A stretch of DNA of 64,000 nucleotides from Caenorhabditis elegans (lineage: Eukaryota > Nematoda > Chromadorea > Rhabditida > Rhabditidae): positions 2,356,001-2,420,000 of the forward strand of contig NC_003281.10 of NCBI RefSeq assembly GCF_000002985.6, given 5' to 3'. Numbering within the stretch: position 1 is the first letter of the stretch; every line of letters begins with the position of its first letter. Below are positions 1 to 11,373 of the stretch, in pieces. Position numbers and translations under genes: made by a program. The notes below the pieces were generated by a model that did not search any database, had not been told where the DNA came from, and was given only the letters and a program-made list of their open reading frames with translations.

Positions 1-454
1 TCGCGGTAGAAAATAACGAAGAATTTGAATTTCTTGGCGAAAATTGCCAAAATTCAATTTTAGAGGGGTACTGTAGCGCCAAAAGTACGAAAACACCGAA
101 TTTTACGACAGTTTGCAGAAATCGTCAAAAAAGGTGTTTTTAGGGGAAAAAATGTCGGAAAATGCGAATTTCTTGGCTAAAAATGCCAAAATTCAATTTT
201 CGATGGGTACTGTAGCGCCGAAAGTACGCAAACACCCGAATACACCGAATCCTACGACAATTTGCAGAAATCGTCAAAAAAAATGAAGTTTTTGGGGTAA
301 AAATTGCTGGGGAATTCGAATTTTGAATGCAATTTTTCGGAAAATTGAACAAAAAAGGGTTTTGGGGTCAAAATAAAGGGAAAAATCGAATTTTTAATTA
401 ATTTTTCTCGAATAATTTGAAAAAAAACATTGAATAAATTGTTTTTTTTTCCAG
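1..454. repeat. Intronic repeat-rich sequence at the left edge
   Basis: There is no coding exon here. The stretch ends at a clear 3' splice site (polypyrimidine run then CAG at 452-454), so it is intron of the GCP gene that follows. It holds two copies of a dispersed motif containing GTACTGTAGCGCCAAAAGTA and AAACACCGAA. The same motif recurs near 3.1, 22.7, 23.3, 29.2, 37.5-38.2, 47.0 and 59.9 kb. Confidence 0.7.
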
Positions 455-3400
455 AAATTTGCCCCAACTGGAACTTCTCGAAAACTTGTACATTCTGCAC
501 GCGGCGTATAGCTTTGATTCGGATCAAAAATCAATACTTGACGTGATTCTTGATTATACATTGGGAGTTTTTTGTAATCAAATGATGGAATGGATGACTA
601 CGGGCGAAATTCCCACCAGTGATAAGGTTTTTTGACTGAAAATTGAAAAAAAAATGGCTTAATTTTAAAATTTTTGAGTTTCAGTGGATTATTGAGAAGA
701 ATGAGCAGAGCGGAGAGCTTTTTCTGCGGAAAATTCCAATTTTTATCACGGATTCGGATGCTAGAATTGTGAGTTTTTATTTAAAAAACTGATTTTAACT
801 GGAAAAATTTTGATTTTTTAGCAAAAAATCTCTTTCCTCGAATTTTCCTCGAATTTTTTATCGAAAAATCGACTTTTCTGCAATTTTTGAGCCCAGATAC
901 TAATTGGTGGCCGAACTCTTTGGATTTCTAAGCCACCGATCGAGAAATCTCTAAAAAAAATCTAGTTTTCTGACAAAAGTCGATGTTTTCATGATTTTTG
1001 ATCCTAAAAATCGATTTCTCGGCAGTTTTTTGACCGAAAAATGAGTTGATGGCCGAACTTTTTGGATTTCTAGGCCACGAGTTGAAATTTTCGGAATTTT
1101 AGACATTTTTGTCCAATTTTCGATATGAAAATCAAATTTTTTCGGCAGGTTTTAGATCAAAAATGGATTGGTGGCTGAACTTTTTGGATTTCTAGGCCAC
1201 CAAGTGGAAAAAATTCGGGTTTTTCGTGCAAACTTCATTTATTGAGTCGAAATTCAATTCGCAATCGAAAAAAAAAGTCGAATTTTTCATAAATAAATTG
1301 GTGGCCGAACTCCTTGGATTTCTAGGCCATCAGTTGAAAATTCATTAAACAAAAAGGTGAAGTTGGTGGCCGAAATTGTGCGATTTCTAGGCCAACAATT
1401 TCGAAAATTTTGAATTTTTGTTGAAAAAATAATCTAGTTTTGATAGGTGGCCGAACTTTTTCGAATTTCTAGGCCACTAATCGAAAAATAGACTATTGTT
1501 TTTTTTTTCAGAGTTGTTTTTCGAATATTCTCCAAGCAAATATGAAAATATTTAGAAAAATGTCATGAATTTACTGGATTTTTCGAAAAAAAATCTTCAA
1601 TTTTTCCTCTGAAATGGACAAAAATTGGCCAGCTTTCAGTAAAATCTCTGAAAATATTTATTTTTATTCAAAATCGGAGATTTCTTTGACTTTTCTCACC
1701 AAAAATCGATAATTCCTTGACTCTTGTGCTTCTACTCAGATTGGTGGCATAAAAACTGTATTTATTCACATTTTCATCCTTAAATTGGGCTGAAAATGTG
1801 AATAAATACCGTATTTCTGCCAACAATTCGACAATAGAGCACATTTGTCACTCGGAGACGCCGAAGCTATGCCCAAATTTTCAATTTTTCCCGAAAAACT
1901 TGTGATTTTCGCAGATTTTCAGTTGAAAATTCGAATTCTCCATCCCTTTTTACGCCCGTCACCCGGTTTTCAGACAATTTGGGCCAACTGTCGTAAAATT
2001 CGGTGCCGAGTACGCAAACATCGGTGTTTGCGTACTTTTGGAGCTACCGTAACCCTTGAAATTTAAATTTCAAGCTAGAGGCAAAGAAAAACGTGTTATA
2101 GTGGTGAAAATCCTCAGGAAATTGGTTTTTCATAATGAAAAATGCTGAAAATTCCTAGAAAGTTGAAAAAAAACCTTAATATTTGTTTTTCGTTCAAAAT
2201 TGAAAATATTGAGCCAAAATTTGATGAAAAGCCACAGGAATTCTCATTTTTCTAGCAATATCACATCTGGTGGCCTAACTTTTTGGATTTCTCGGCCATC
2301 TCAATTTTCCATAATTTCAGTGGCTCTTGTGCTTCTACTCGTATTGATTGCAGTAAAAACGGGTATTTATTCACATTTTCAGCCTTAAATCAGCTGGAAA
2401 TGTGAATAAATACCGTATTTCTGCAAACAATTTGACAATAGAGCACATTTGTCACTCGGAGATGCGGAAGCTATGCCCAAATTTTCATTTTTCCCCCAAA
2501 AGCTTGTGATTTTTCAATTTATTCTTCGAGTTTTAATTTTTTTTTGCACAAAAATTCGCTTGTCATCATGCATTTTTCAGCTTCTCGAAATTGGAAAATC
2601 CCTTCCACACGTTGAATCTGCATCAGACTCGGATCTGGAGGCAATCGATAAAGCGACTACAGTAGTCCGTACTCAATTGGGTCCCAAAGCGATTTTCTCG
2701 AAAATTTTGGGCCAAATCTTGCGTATTCTCCGTGATGTTGTGTGTGGAATTGTGATGCGGATGGTGATGGAAACTGGACGATTAAAGGAACATGTACTCA
2801 AATCAACATCATTCTTCTTTTTGAGTGATCCCAGATTTACGACCACTCTCTACACTATTATAAAGTACGGAAAATGCGGATTTTTAGGGAAAAAAACTGG
2901 AGAAAATTGGAAAAATGAGCGAAAATTTGAATTTCCCTCGATTTTTACTACAGTACCACTGGCGAAAACTGAAAATTCACCAAAAAAAAAAACGATTTTT
3001 TTGCTATTTTTCTGAGTTTTCAGTGAAAAATTCAAATTTTCCGCCAGTTTTTACCCCCCAAAACACATTTTCAAAGCATTTTCTGCAAAATGTCGTAAAA
3101 TTAGGTGTTTGCGTACTTTGGAAGGTACAGTACCCCAGAAAACTGCTAATTTCTTCAATTTTTTTCTTAATTTTTAGCGAAAATTCGAAAAAAAAAAAAG
3201 TTTTTTTTTCTTAATTTTATTGAAAAATTTGGATTTTCCACGATTTTTGGTGGTGTTTGCGTATTTTCCAAGTTACAGTACCCCAATATAATTTGCATAA
3301 AATGGGAATTTTTAACGAAAAATTTAAAAATTGAGCATTTGAGCGATTTTTTTGGAAATTTTGCGGCAAAAATTTGAATTTTCCTTGATTTTTCGGTGTT

Positions 3401-5913
3401 TGCGTACTTTCAGAACTACAGTACCCCTTGGAAAATTGAATTTTCGGAATTATTGAGAAAATATAACACCTTTAATGTCATTTTTCGAAGATTTTTACCG
3501 AAAAATTCGAAATTTCCGCCACTCTCCAGTGTTTGCGTACTTCCGAAGCTACAGTAACCCTAAAAATCCCCCAATTTTCTTACAGAGAAGCATCACAAGG
3601 ACTTCGTGTTGGAAGTACAACGCTCAGCCGTCAAACTGTGTCAAGTGCACTGGCAGCCGCACTCGAATCGTGTCAATCTACACAAAATATTAGTGATAAG
3701 GAGAAAAAAGTGAAGAAATTGATGTTCACACTGGATGCGTTGACTTCGGTACGGGCAAAATCTCCGATTTTAGGGCCTAAATGTCGATTTACGCAGATCT
3801 ATGTCGATTTACGACGCTTATTCTAAATGCCAATTTTCGCACCTATATGTCGATTTACGGCGATCGATGTCGAATTACGCACCTGATTGTCGATTCACGA
3901 CGCTTATTCTAAATGTCGATTTACACAGATCTATGTCTTCTATGTCGATTTACGGGGTTGATTGTCGATTTACGCCGCAGTTCTATGTCGATTTACGACG
4001 CTTATTCTAAATGTCGATTTACGCACCTAGATGTAGATTTACGGGGTTGCTTGTTGATTTACTAACCTGATTGTCGATTTACGGCGCTCTCAATGTCGAT
4101 TTACGCAGTTCTATGTCGATTTACGCAGCTCTATGTCGATTTACGGCGCTCTCAATGTCGATTTACGGAAAACATTCGGCTACGTAAATCGACATGGAGT
4201 GCTTGTAAATCCACACAACAAGTGGAAATCGACGTTATTACATCCAGTAAATCCACACAAACAGCGGAGCCGCGCGTAAATCTACACAGAAAAACCGCGG
4301 CTATGCCCTACTTTCCCCATTTCAAAAAAAAATACAAATTTGTCGATTTTTTCGTTTTGCAGACTGGAAGCACACCAAACGTGTCGTCAAGAATGCAATT
4401 TGTACAACCGTTACGCCCACGCTACGCGCCTCAAATGGACCTGATGAAGCCCATTTTTTCAGGTAAAATTTGAGATTTTCTGCAAAAAGCGTCTCCAAAA
4501 ATTAGAAAATATTTCAAATTCTTCCAGCCTGCGACGATGCCTACGAATCGATATTCCACGTAATTTGGTCCATAGATTTGGCTCGTTGTTCAACTCAAGA
4601 TGCTTCTTCTCAAAATCTTCCAGAAATTCAGCGTTTCCTCATTAAAAACTATTCTCTTCGTGAGAATGCCACGTGTCTTCTGAATATGCTCGCCCACGTG
4701 TTTTCCATCATAAATTCCACGTTGCTCCGTGTCCGATGCCACGTTTCTGTGCAATTGGCTCGATTTTTGGCCCGTTTTTTGGCGGCGATCGACGAAAAAT
4801 GTGTCGACGTGGATGACGTCATTGCTGAGCACCGGCGATTTGTGCATCGTGCGACGTGTGTCGTTTTTCTCAAAAATTCGGATCAAATCGAAAAAGAGCT
4901 CGCCACTCTTGTCCGTTCCACGTTTGATGCTCAAGAATTCACGCAGGAATTCGGAGCCACTTGGCGTGACGTCATCGAGAGCACTGGAAATGATGAGAAT
5001 GCGCGGAAAGCAAGAATTGCGGAGATTTGTCAGAAAAAGACGATTGGGGCGAGGAATTTGATGGATAGTGTTAATGTTAGTGGGGGTTTGCCGTTGAAAA
5101 ATCGATTTTTTTTTTGCGAAAATTTGAATTTTCCAGGATTTTTGAGCCTAAAATTGATTTTTCCGCAGTTTTTTGACCGAAAATTAGTTGGTGGCCTAAC
5201 TTTTTGGATTTCTAGGCCACCAAAAAAATTTCAAAATTTCAAATTGTACAGCAAAGAAAAAAGAAAATTCACAAGAAAAACAATTTTTAACCGTTTTTTT
5301 TTGTGTTTTTCACACATTTTTGGCCTTTTTTTGGTGAAAATTCGAATCTTCTATAATTTTTGAGTCTAAGATCGATTTCTCCGCAGTTTTTTGATCAAAA
5401 ATAAATTGGTGGCCGAACTTTTCGGGATTTCTAGGCCACGTGTTGAAATTTTTAGGATCTGTGACATTTTTGACGAAAAGTAGCTTTAATATAATTTCCG
5501 TTATGAAAATAAAATTTTCGGCAGGTTTTAGATCAAAAAATGCATTGATGGCCGAACTTTTCGGGATTTCGGGATTTCGGGATAGGCCACCAAGTGGAAA
5601 AATTCCCGATTTTTTGTGTAGTATAAGTCGAAATTTCATTTTCACTACTTGGATTTTTAGGCCATCAGCTGAAAATTGATTAAACAAAAAGTTGAAGTTG
5701 GCGGCCGAAATTGTGCGATTTCTAGGCCACCAATTTCGAAAATTTTGAATTTTTCGTTCAAATCTTGAAATTTTAGCCTAAAATTAGCAAAAATCGCTTC
5801 GATTTTCAACCAATTTATCGCAAGAAATTTAACTTTTTCAGACAACTCAACGTAAGCTCAATGAGCTGCTCGACGAACAAATCACCTACGGAAATGATGC
5901 TCTTTTGGATTGA
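455..5913 (+). CDS. gip-1: Gamma-tubulin complex component, GCP/Spc97-Spc98 family (3' part)
   Basis: The protein belongs to the GCP family, which builds the gamma-tubulin ring complex that nucleates microtubules at centrosomes. The gene is cut by the left edge. Exons that splice in frame are 455-626, 685-768, 2581-2864, 3586-3748, 4363-4462, 4528-5075 and 5842-5913 (TGA). Family signatures are WMTTGEIPTSDKW, the counterpart of the conserved short-loop-plus-W-x-x-x-G motif in the first GRIP region, followed by SGELFLRKIP, and, in the second region, FFFLSDPRF (equivalent of the YFLLGxGDF motif) and FHVIWSIDLAR. The C-terminus is long and divergent, as I expect for worm GCPs. Introns 2 and 6 are stuffed with dispersed repeats and intron 4 holds a minisatellite. 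I chose gip-1 over its paralogue gip-2 partly from the neighbouring genes, so the symbol is less certain than the family. Confidence 0.82.
880..1480. repeat. GGTGGCC...GGCCACC dispersed repeat cluster in gip-1 intron 2
   Basis: Six or so copies of a short palindromic module read GGTGGCCGAACTTTTTGGAT then TTCTAGGCCACC. Copies start near 906, 1051, 1170, 1300, 1366 and 1446. The same module occurs near 2262, 5190, 5405, 5546, 5700, 22125, 38790-39280, 39485-39640, 54220-54870, 60990, 61215 and 61425, in both orientations. It is a dispersed non-coding family, and I see no ORF linked to it. Confidence 0.75.
1700..2510. repeat. Composite dispersed element; inverted near-copy at about 59480-60290
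   Basis: The stretch contains two copies of a repeat with an internal stem (GTATTTATTCACATTTT and its complement AAAATGTGAATAAATAC), followed by TTTGTCACTCGGAGATGCGG. Between them lies a motif with GTTTGCGTACTTTTGGAGCT. From roughly 1780 to 2500 the order and nearly every base match the reverse complement of about 59500-60230. Shared private variants, such as CAATTCGACAATAG, support a common recent origin. Confidence 0.7.
3780..4290. repeat. Minisatellite built on TGTCGATTTACG, with an inverted tail
   Basis: About 18-20 degenerate units built on TGTCGATTTACG, spaced roughly 18-25 bp apart, lie between gip-1 exons 4 and 5. From about 4185 the motif switches to its complement (CGTAAATCGACA and GTAAATCCACACA variants), so the array can fold back on itself. 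The open frames in it come from the 3-compatible spacing and are not genes. Confidence 0.85.
5150..5760. repeat. Second GGTGGCC repeat cluster in the last gip-1 intron
   Basis: Four copies of the GGTGGCC...GGCCACC module near 5190, 5408, 5548 and 5700 fill the intron between exon 6 and the short terminal exon. The interior resembles the cluster at 880-1480 in order, including a shared GGCAGGTTTTAGATCAAAAA segment. One cluster may therefore be a duplicate of the other within the same gene. Confidence 0.6.
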
Positions 5914-6039
5914 TTTTTAAATTTATTTTCTCCTTTCTCTGTCGTACAACTTTCTTTTAATTTATTCTACAAACTTTATTACGAATGTGGCCTTTTTCTC
6001 TTTTTTATAATTTTTCTGCCAAGTTTTCCGTTCAAATTA

Positions 6040-6045
6040 AATAAA
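6040..6045 (+). terminator. Poly(A) signal AATAAA of gip-1
   Basis: A canonical AATAAA lies about 127 bp downstream of the gip-1 TGA, in a T-rich 3' UTR. Confidence 0.6.
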
Positions 6046-6099
6046 ATACGCGTTTTAATGTTTCAAATCATTTATGTTTTCAGATCCGCCGAAAATTAA

Positions 6100-6680
6100 G
6101 ACTACTTTGTGGAAAATTCGCTAGATATTCATGCGAACTTTCTACGAATTTGGCGAGCTTTCGTTGAAAATTCGCTTGAAATACTGCGAATTTTCGACGA
6201 ACACGGTGATTTTTCGGGGAAAAATCGCTAGAAGTTCGTCAAACTTTCGACGAATTTGGTGAATTAACTTACAGTTCGGAACTAGTAGATGGGATAATTA
6301 TTAGTCAACGGACAATTTTTCTGAGTGACTTAAAGGTTACTTCGGCTCAATTTTTCTTCAAATTTTGGCGTTTCTGATCATCTGACCCCATAATGACTGA
6401 TAAAATAAATAAAAAAATATATTCATTGAGATTCATAACCAAAAATATTGTGAAATATCTCGGCATTCGCCGCCATATTCTTGCCCATGTTTCACAGCTT
6501 TTAATCCAAGTTTCGCCCAAAAAAAATTAACATGGATTAGAAGCTGGCCAAACTTGGGCCACAACACTTGGGTCAAACTTGGGCGATGCGTCAAAAAAGG
6601 AAAAAAAGTCAACCGCTGTGTAGCCCACTCTCACTCAGCCCAAGTTTTGCCCAAGTTTAGCTATGTCCCAGAAAACGAAG
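6100..6680. repeat. Degenerate repeats between gip-1 and the SRD gene
   Basis: From 6110 to 6260 there are about three degenerate units of roughly 60 bp built on GAAAATTCGCT...GAATTTGG. From 6480 to 6665 the motif AACTTGGGC/GCCCAAGTTT recurs in both orientations and could form hairpins. No coding signal was seen. The remaining bases up to 6947 would include the receptor promoter. Confidence 0.5.
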
Positions 6681-6947
6681 ATCACCAAATGATCTAACAA
6701 TCTCAAAGCCTTGGCTAGCCGTTCGACATGTCTCATTAGGGCTGTAATTGTATTGTATTTATTACGATTGAAATCGTGATCAAAGATAAATAGTGAATAG
6801 ACATGAATAAGTTAAGACCCAAACATCATAGTAATTGGCACCTAAATTCCCCCACGTGATTTCCTCTTCAGGACACCTTGAATTAACTTCTTTGTTCTTT
6901 CTTCTTTCTACTCAACTTTTTTCTCTCATTAGTCATTTTTCCTCACC

Positions 6948-9900
6948 ATGGACTCCCTTTACTACGTCTTTCATATCTACTGGCCCGTGTTTTTTGTTAC
7001 CTGTTCCCTATTATACTTTACCATGTACATTCTGATCTACAAATTTACCACCAAAATCCTATGGCCAATGAGGTTTTTTCTCTACCCTTCCAATGCTGCA
7101 ATGATGATCTCAATTTCAATGGCGTTTGCTACCCAGGCTAGGTGGCAATGGAAATGTACGATATTAAAAACAAAGGCTTTGTTTCCAGAAAAATCTATAA
7201 CAACCAGTCGATAGCGCTTCTGAGTGATGGGTTCTGCAAGTACATTGGGCCTAATTTTTGTCTGCATTGTTATAATTTATGGACGGTAAGTTTCTGATCG
7301 ATGCACCATAACTGGCCAAATTTTTCATAACTGGTTGGTTGCATCAGGGGTGGGCGACAATAGGCGTTCGGCAAATAGATTTGTCAACAAATTCAGCAAA
7401 TCGGCAAATTGCCGGTTTGCCGGAAATTTTCATTTTTGGCAAATTGTCGATTTGCCGGAAATATTTAGAGGGATTTTTTATAAGACGGAAACACTTAAAA
7501 CTGAGCCTGTTTGATTTTGCCATTTGAAATTGAAATTCTGAAATTTCCAAAAAAATAAATGCAAAATCAAAATTTGCCGAAAATTTTCAGCAAATTGCCG
7601 CTTTCCCAGCATATTTGGCAAATCGGCAATTTGCCGGTTTGCCGGTTTGCCGGAAATTTTTAATTCGGGCAATTTGCCGATTTTCCGGAAATTTTCATTT
7701 CGGCAAATTTTTGAATTACCGATTTTCCGGAAATTTTCATTTTCGGCAAATTGCCGGTTTTCCGTTTGCCGGATATCAGATTTGCCGGAAATATTTAGAG
7801 GGATTTTTTATAAGACAGAAACACTCAAAACTGAGCCTTTTTGCTTTTGCTATTTGAAATTGAAATTCTGAAATTTCCAAAAAAATAAATGCAAAACCAA
7901 AATTTGCCGAAAATTTTCAGCAAATAGCCATTTTTCAAATCGGCAATTTGCCTGTTTGCCGGAAATTTTCAATTCCGGCAATTTGCCGATTTGCCGGAAA
8001 AAATCGTTTGCCGCCCACCCCTGAATTGCACCATTGATGCATCATAACTGGTTAGATATCTCAACTACCAGTATTTCAACAAATTCCAGACTTTCGGAAT
8101 AACCTCCTGCATGATAAACCTACACATGCTCTACTACCGTACCATGTGCCTCAAGCACTTGGATCCCAAAAAAGCTGAGCGATGGACCTTGATGTACTCC
8201 CTTCATTACCTATTCCCAATTGCTTTTCAGGTACTTTTTCTCTTTTTTCTCCTTTTCTCTCTCGGTAAATTGCCGGAATTAAAAATTTATAGCAAATTGG
8301 CAAAGTGTCGGAATTAAACATTTCTGTAAAACGGGCAAACTGCCGGAATTGAAAATTTCCGAATCGGCAAATTGCCGGAATTGAAAATTTCTGGCAAATC
8401 GGCAAATTGCCGGAATTGAAAATTTATGGCAAATCGGCAATTCGCCGGAATTGAAAATTTCTGGCAAATCGACAAATTGCCGGAATTAAACATTTCTGTA
8501 AAACGGGCAAATTGCTGGAATTGAAAATTTCTGGCAAATCGGAAAATTGCCGGAATTGAAAATTTCTGGCAAATCGACAAATTGCCGGAATTGAAAATTT
8601 CTGGCAAATCGGCAAATTGCCGGAATTGAAAATTTATGGCAAATCGACAAATTGCCGGAATTAAGTAACTTCCATTTCCAGATCCTAATGCTAATTCCCC
8701 CATCTAACCACATGGAAGTCCACTCGGAAACTCTACAATTTCACCCGGACTACGATTACACTCCCTACTTGGGCTTTGGAGGGTATAGCCTGGCACAAAA
8801 AGAATATGTGGAGAAAACTGCAATGTTTCTGCTTGTGGCGACATTTTACTATCCGATAGTTGGAAGTTACTGGAAGCATCAGGCGATGACGATGTTGAAG
8901 ACTCATTTGTCATCAAATACATCGAAGGTCACACGAGTCATGTTTCAGACCTTGATCAAGGTATTGGACCCCCTTTATTCAAGGATTTTAGGACATTTCT
9001 GAACTTTTTCATGAAAAATTGGCATCGATAGTAAATTCAGCATACTTAAAGGTGGACTACGCTCAGTGGGGAAATTACTTTAAAACATGCCTATGGTACC
9101 ACAATGACCAAATATCATGATAAAAAAATTCAAAAAAATTTTCTAAATTTTGTATGGTTTTTTGAAAATTGAAAAAATCTTAGTTTTTGCCTAATTCCTA
9201 TTTGAGTTACCGCCAATTGGATTTGTTCGATGGAGCGCGCTTGCACGTTTTTAAATTTATTTATTTTATTTTTTGTTATTTTTTGTTATTTTCCACCGAT
9301 TTTTAATGGTTTCGGTGTATTTTTGCTCGAATTTTAAAGAAAAAGTCAAAATAAATGCAAATTTTCGATTAAAAAGCACGCTTACAGGCGTTAAAATGAA
9401 AAAGTAACGCTTTTAAACGATTTCGAACCTGAATTAATTAATTTCACTGATTTACGCCTGTAAGCGTCCTTTTAATCGAAAATTTGCATTTATTTTGACT
9501 TTTTCTCTAAAATTCGAGCAAAAATACACCGAAACCATTAAAAATCGGTGGAAAATAACAAAAGATAACAATAAATAAAATAAATAAATTTAAAAACGAG
9601 CAAGCGCGCTCCATCGAACAAATACAATTGGCGGTAATTCAAATAGGAATTAGGCAAAAACTGAGATTTTTCAATTTTCAAAAAATAATATAAAATTTAG
9701 AAAAATTTTTTGAATTTTTTTATCATGATATTCGGTCATTGTGGCCCCATAGGCGTGTTTTAAAGCAATTTCCTCCACTTAGCGTAGTCCATCTTTAATA
9801 ACTTCTGTATCTACAAAATAATTGTGATACCTTAAAAAGATGGAAAATTTGACCCGTCCTGATGCCATTAGTATGCTGAATCCGAGGCCAGTTTTCAATA

Positions 9901-10278
9901 AAATTTTTTAGAAATAACCTAAATCCTCTTTTTTCTTTTTAAGTCTAAATTCAAATTCAGGGCCTGAATTTTCAAATTCTACTGCCAATGATCAGCTATA
10001 TCCCGACAACGTCTATATACCTATTCAACAAGGTTACAGGTAGAGTCGATGCATCATGTTCCACAGACGTGCATCGACACATGTAATTTGCAGGAGAGCA
10101 ATTCTTCCTGTCCCAGTACATAATCACCTTCCTGGGCACCCTTCCGTGCCTCCTCGACCCAGTTGTTCAAATCTACTTTATAACACCATACCGGGAAGCT
10201 GTGCGGAAGTTTTTTGACGGAAAACCCCGCCAAGTGGAGACTACGAATGTTAGCTGGGCGTCTCGTGTAGTTACTTGA
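6948..10278 (+). CDS. Serpentine receptor class delta (SRD) seven-transmembrane protein
   Basis: This is a putative chemosensory G-protein-coupled receptor of the nematode SRD family, expected in sensory cilia. Six exons join in frame into about 324 aa, a normal SRD length: 6948-7141, 7189-7285, 8090-8230, 8682-8960, 9961-10039 and 10094-10278 (TGA). The sequence shows an N-terminal hydrophobic helix, the family hallmark around CKYIGPNFCLHCYNLW (loop cysteines), RTMCLKHLDPKKAERW after TM3, LIPPSN, an EYVEKTAMFLLV helix, SYIPTTSIYLF, and the C-terminal CLLDPVVQIYFITPYREAV ending TM7. Introns 2, 3 and 4 are inflated by a MITE, a tandem array and a palindrome, yet all splice sites are intact. 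I found no stop or frameshift, so it looks functional. The exact srd number cannot be assigned. Confidence 0.85.
7345..8023. mobile_element. hAT-like MITE in SRD intron 2
   Basis: The terminal inverted repeats start CAGGGGTGGGCG and end CGCCCACCCCTG, matching over about 16 bp with one mismatch. CAGGGG-type ends are typical of hAT elements. The flanks GGTTGCAT and AATTGCAC share TTGCA and may be a decayed 8-bp target duplication. The interior is a palindromic jumble of CGGCAAATTGCCG and TTTGCCGGAAAT, with a 110-bp segment around GGATTTTTTATAAGAC repeated at 7470 and 7800. No transposase is present. Confidence 0.75.
8265..8665. repeat. 35-bp tandem array in SRD intron 3
   Basis: About eleven copies of a 35-bp unit containing ATTGCCGGAATTGAAAATTT and CTGGCAAATCGGCAA. 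Some units carry the variant TTCTGTAAAACGGGC. The unit is made of the same CGGCAAATTGCCGG vocabulary as the interior of the MITE one intron upstream. Long antisense frames across it come from the periodicity. Confidence 0.85.
9050..9794. mobile_element. Long palindromic MITE flanked by TTAA (PALTTAA type) in SRD intron 4
   Basis: Near-perfect inverted arms of about 370 bp run from AGGTGGACTACGCT at the left to AGCGTAGTCCATCT at the right, each outer end abutting TTAA (9046-9049 and 9795-9798). The arms contain GGAGCGCGCTTGC and TTTACGCCTGTAAGCG, and the centre is near 9420. The TTAA target and full palindromic structure match the class named PALTTAA in C. elegans. No ORF is present. Confidence 0.85.
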
Positions 10279-10883
10279 TTAAAAAAAAAGGATTTTTTTT
10301 AGACTTTTGAAACTTTGAGTTCCGAATAGAGTTATACAAAAAATCATGTACATATTCCTATTATTGTTTTCAAGTAGTTTCGGTTTTGCTGACATTTTTT
10401 CCAAAAACAATATTCTTGTATTTAGCGTACTTCTATGCATTTAGAATTGGAAACGTTTTGTCCAAAACAAGAAGGGATACTTGAAAAAATAGAAAATTTT
10501 ATGACGTTCTAGGTTATACTATTTTCGTCAGAACTCAAAAAAAAAACAATATATTTTTTCAAAATTTTTATACTCAAAAGTTTTAAAATAATTTAGAATT
10601 GGAAACCAGGTATGCTAAACTGCTGCAGTAGTGTTTTATTAGGTAGCATTTTAGCTGCTAGTTTTAGCTTTTTACTCCTTCTAGAAAAATTTTTTTCAGT
10701 ATTCTTGATTAGGCGAAATAGACCTAAAAATCATACAAATTTTAATATTTCTAATTTTTATGTCTAGCAGCACTATTCCTTAATTTTCCGGATATTGTCT
10801 CCCTTATTTTGTTAACAATATGTTTTAATGTCTTTATTTTCTGTAACTCTATGTAAAATGCTTCAGTACAAATTTCAGAAATT
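10279..10883. other. Intergenic, no gene seen
   Basis: AT-rich sequence between the end of the SRD gene and the F-box-associated remnant. I see no exon with convincing splice sites and no clear repeat. Confidence 0.5.
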
Positions 10884-11317
10884 TCAGAGATTCCAGACAA
10901 CAAAGGAAAAACATTTGGGTTCGATAAGCATTGATGCCACTTTTCCATCACTTTTTCGTTTGATATCCAGCCATTGACTACAATAGGGTCCAGGCGACGG
11001 TTTGAAGAACATCTGGAAATATAAAAGTTTCTTTCAGTTTCGCTAGACTGACCCCTTGGACTTCTGGGCTCAGGCACCCAGTCTTAGGATTAGGCCCTAA
11101 CATCTCTAGTGTTTTTATTAGTTTTTTAATAACGTAAGCGTAGCTCAAACTTACTCAAAATCCCTGGGCCGTCTTCTCAACCTCCATGGCCTTGTTTCAA
11201 ATTGACGGTAAATATTCTGGCTATTCAACTTCCCAAAGTGGCTTAAATTGCACTCAAAATACTCAATATTTTGATAGTTCAAATTATCGATCCAGTGATT
11301 CAAATAACTGATCACAT
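10884..11317 (-). pseudogene. F-box-associated domain (FBA type 2) remnant
   Basis: Two exon-like blocks lie just downstream of the SUMO-like gene. The first (11155-11317) reads VISYLNHWIDNLNYQNIEYF, resembling the FLKHW...NPxLEYL core of the nematode FBA_2 domain, and has a good GTAAGT donor. The second (10884-11012) reads DIKRKSDGKVASMLIEPK and then FSFVVWNL before a stop, matching the typical FBA_2 ending (DIRRxDGxxAT...F.F.VW). The donor leaves two bases over, but the second block in its FBA-like frame needs phase 0. The two cannot be spliced in frame, and no F-box lies upstream. I read it as a broken remnant. An alternative is a live gene with an unseen exon. Confidence 0.5.
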
Positions 11318-11373
11318 CTAAATTTAAAAAAAAGCTAATAATTTAAAAAATTCATTTTCACAAAATTCAACAC

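Noticed and set aside
2449..2580. Extension of the gip-1 exon upstream to 2449 through [12 protein letters not shown]
   Set aside because: That peptide is the translation of a dispersed repeat (also near 1845, 23047 and 59534). A TTTTTCAG acceptor at 2580 starts the true exon.
3801..4473. Frames with MSIY...VDLRR repeats
   Set aside because: Generated by the TGTCGATTTACG minisatellite; only the part from 4363 is a real gip-1 exon.
8265..8665. CRISPR-like appearance of regularly spaced repeats
   Set aside because: The whole 35-bp unit repeats with no unique spacers, and the sequence is eukaryotic intron.
8265..8703. Cluster of long overlapping frames rich in NFQFRQF and ICRFA repeats
   Set aside because: Artefact of the 35-bp tandem repeat read in several frames.
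10751..11077. 108-codon minus-strand frame (MPEPRSPRGQ...)
   Set aside because: It overlaps the FBA-like block in a different frame. The DIKRKSDGK frame is the one that resembles a known domain.
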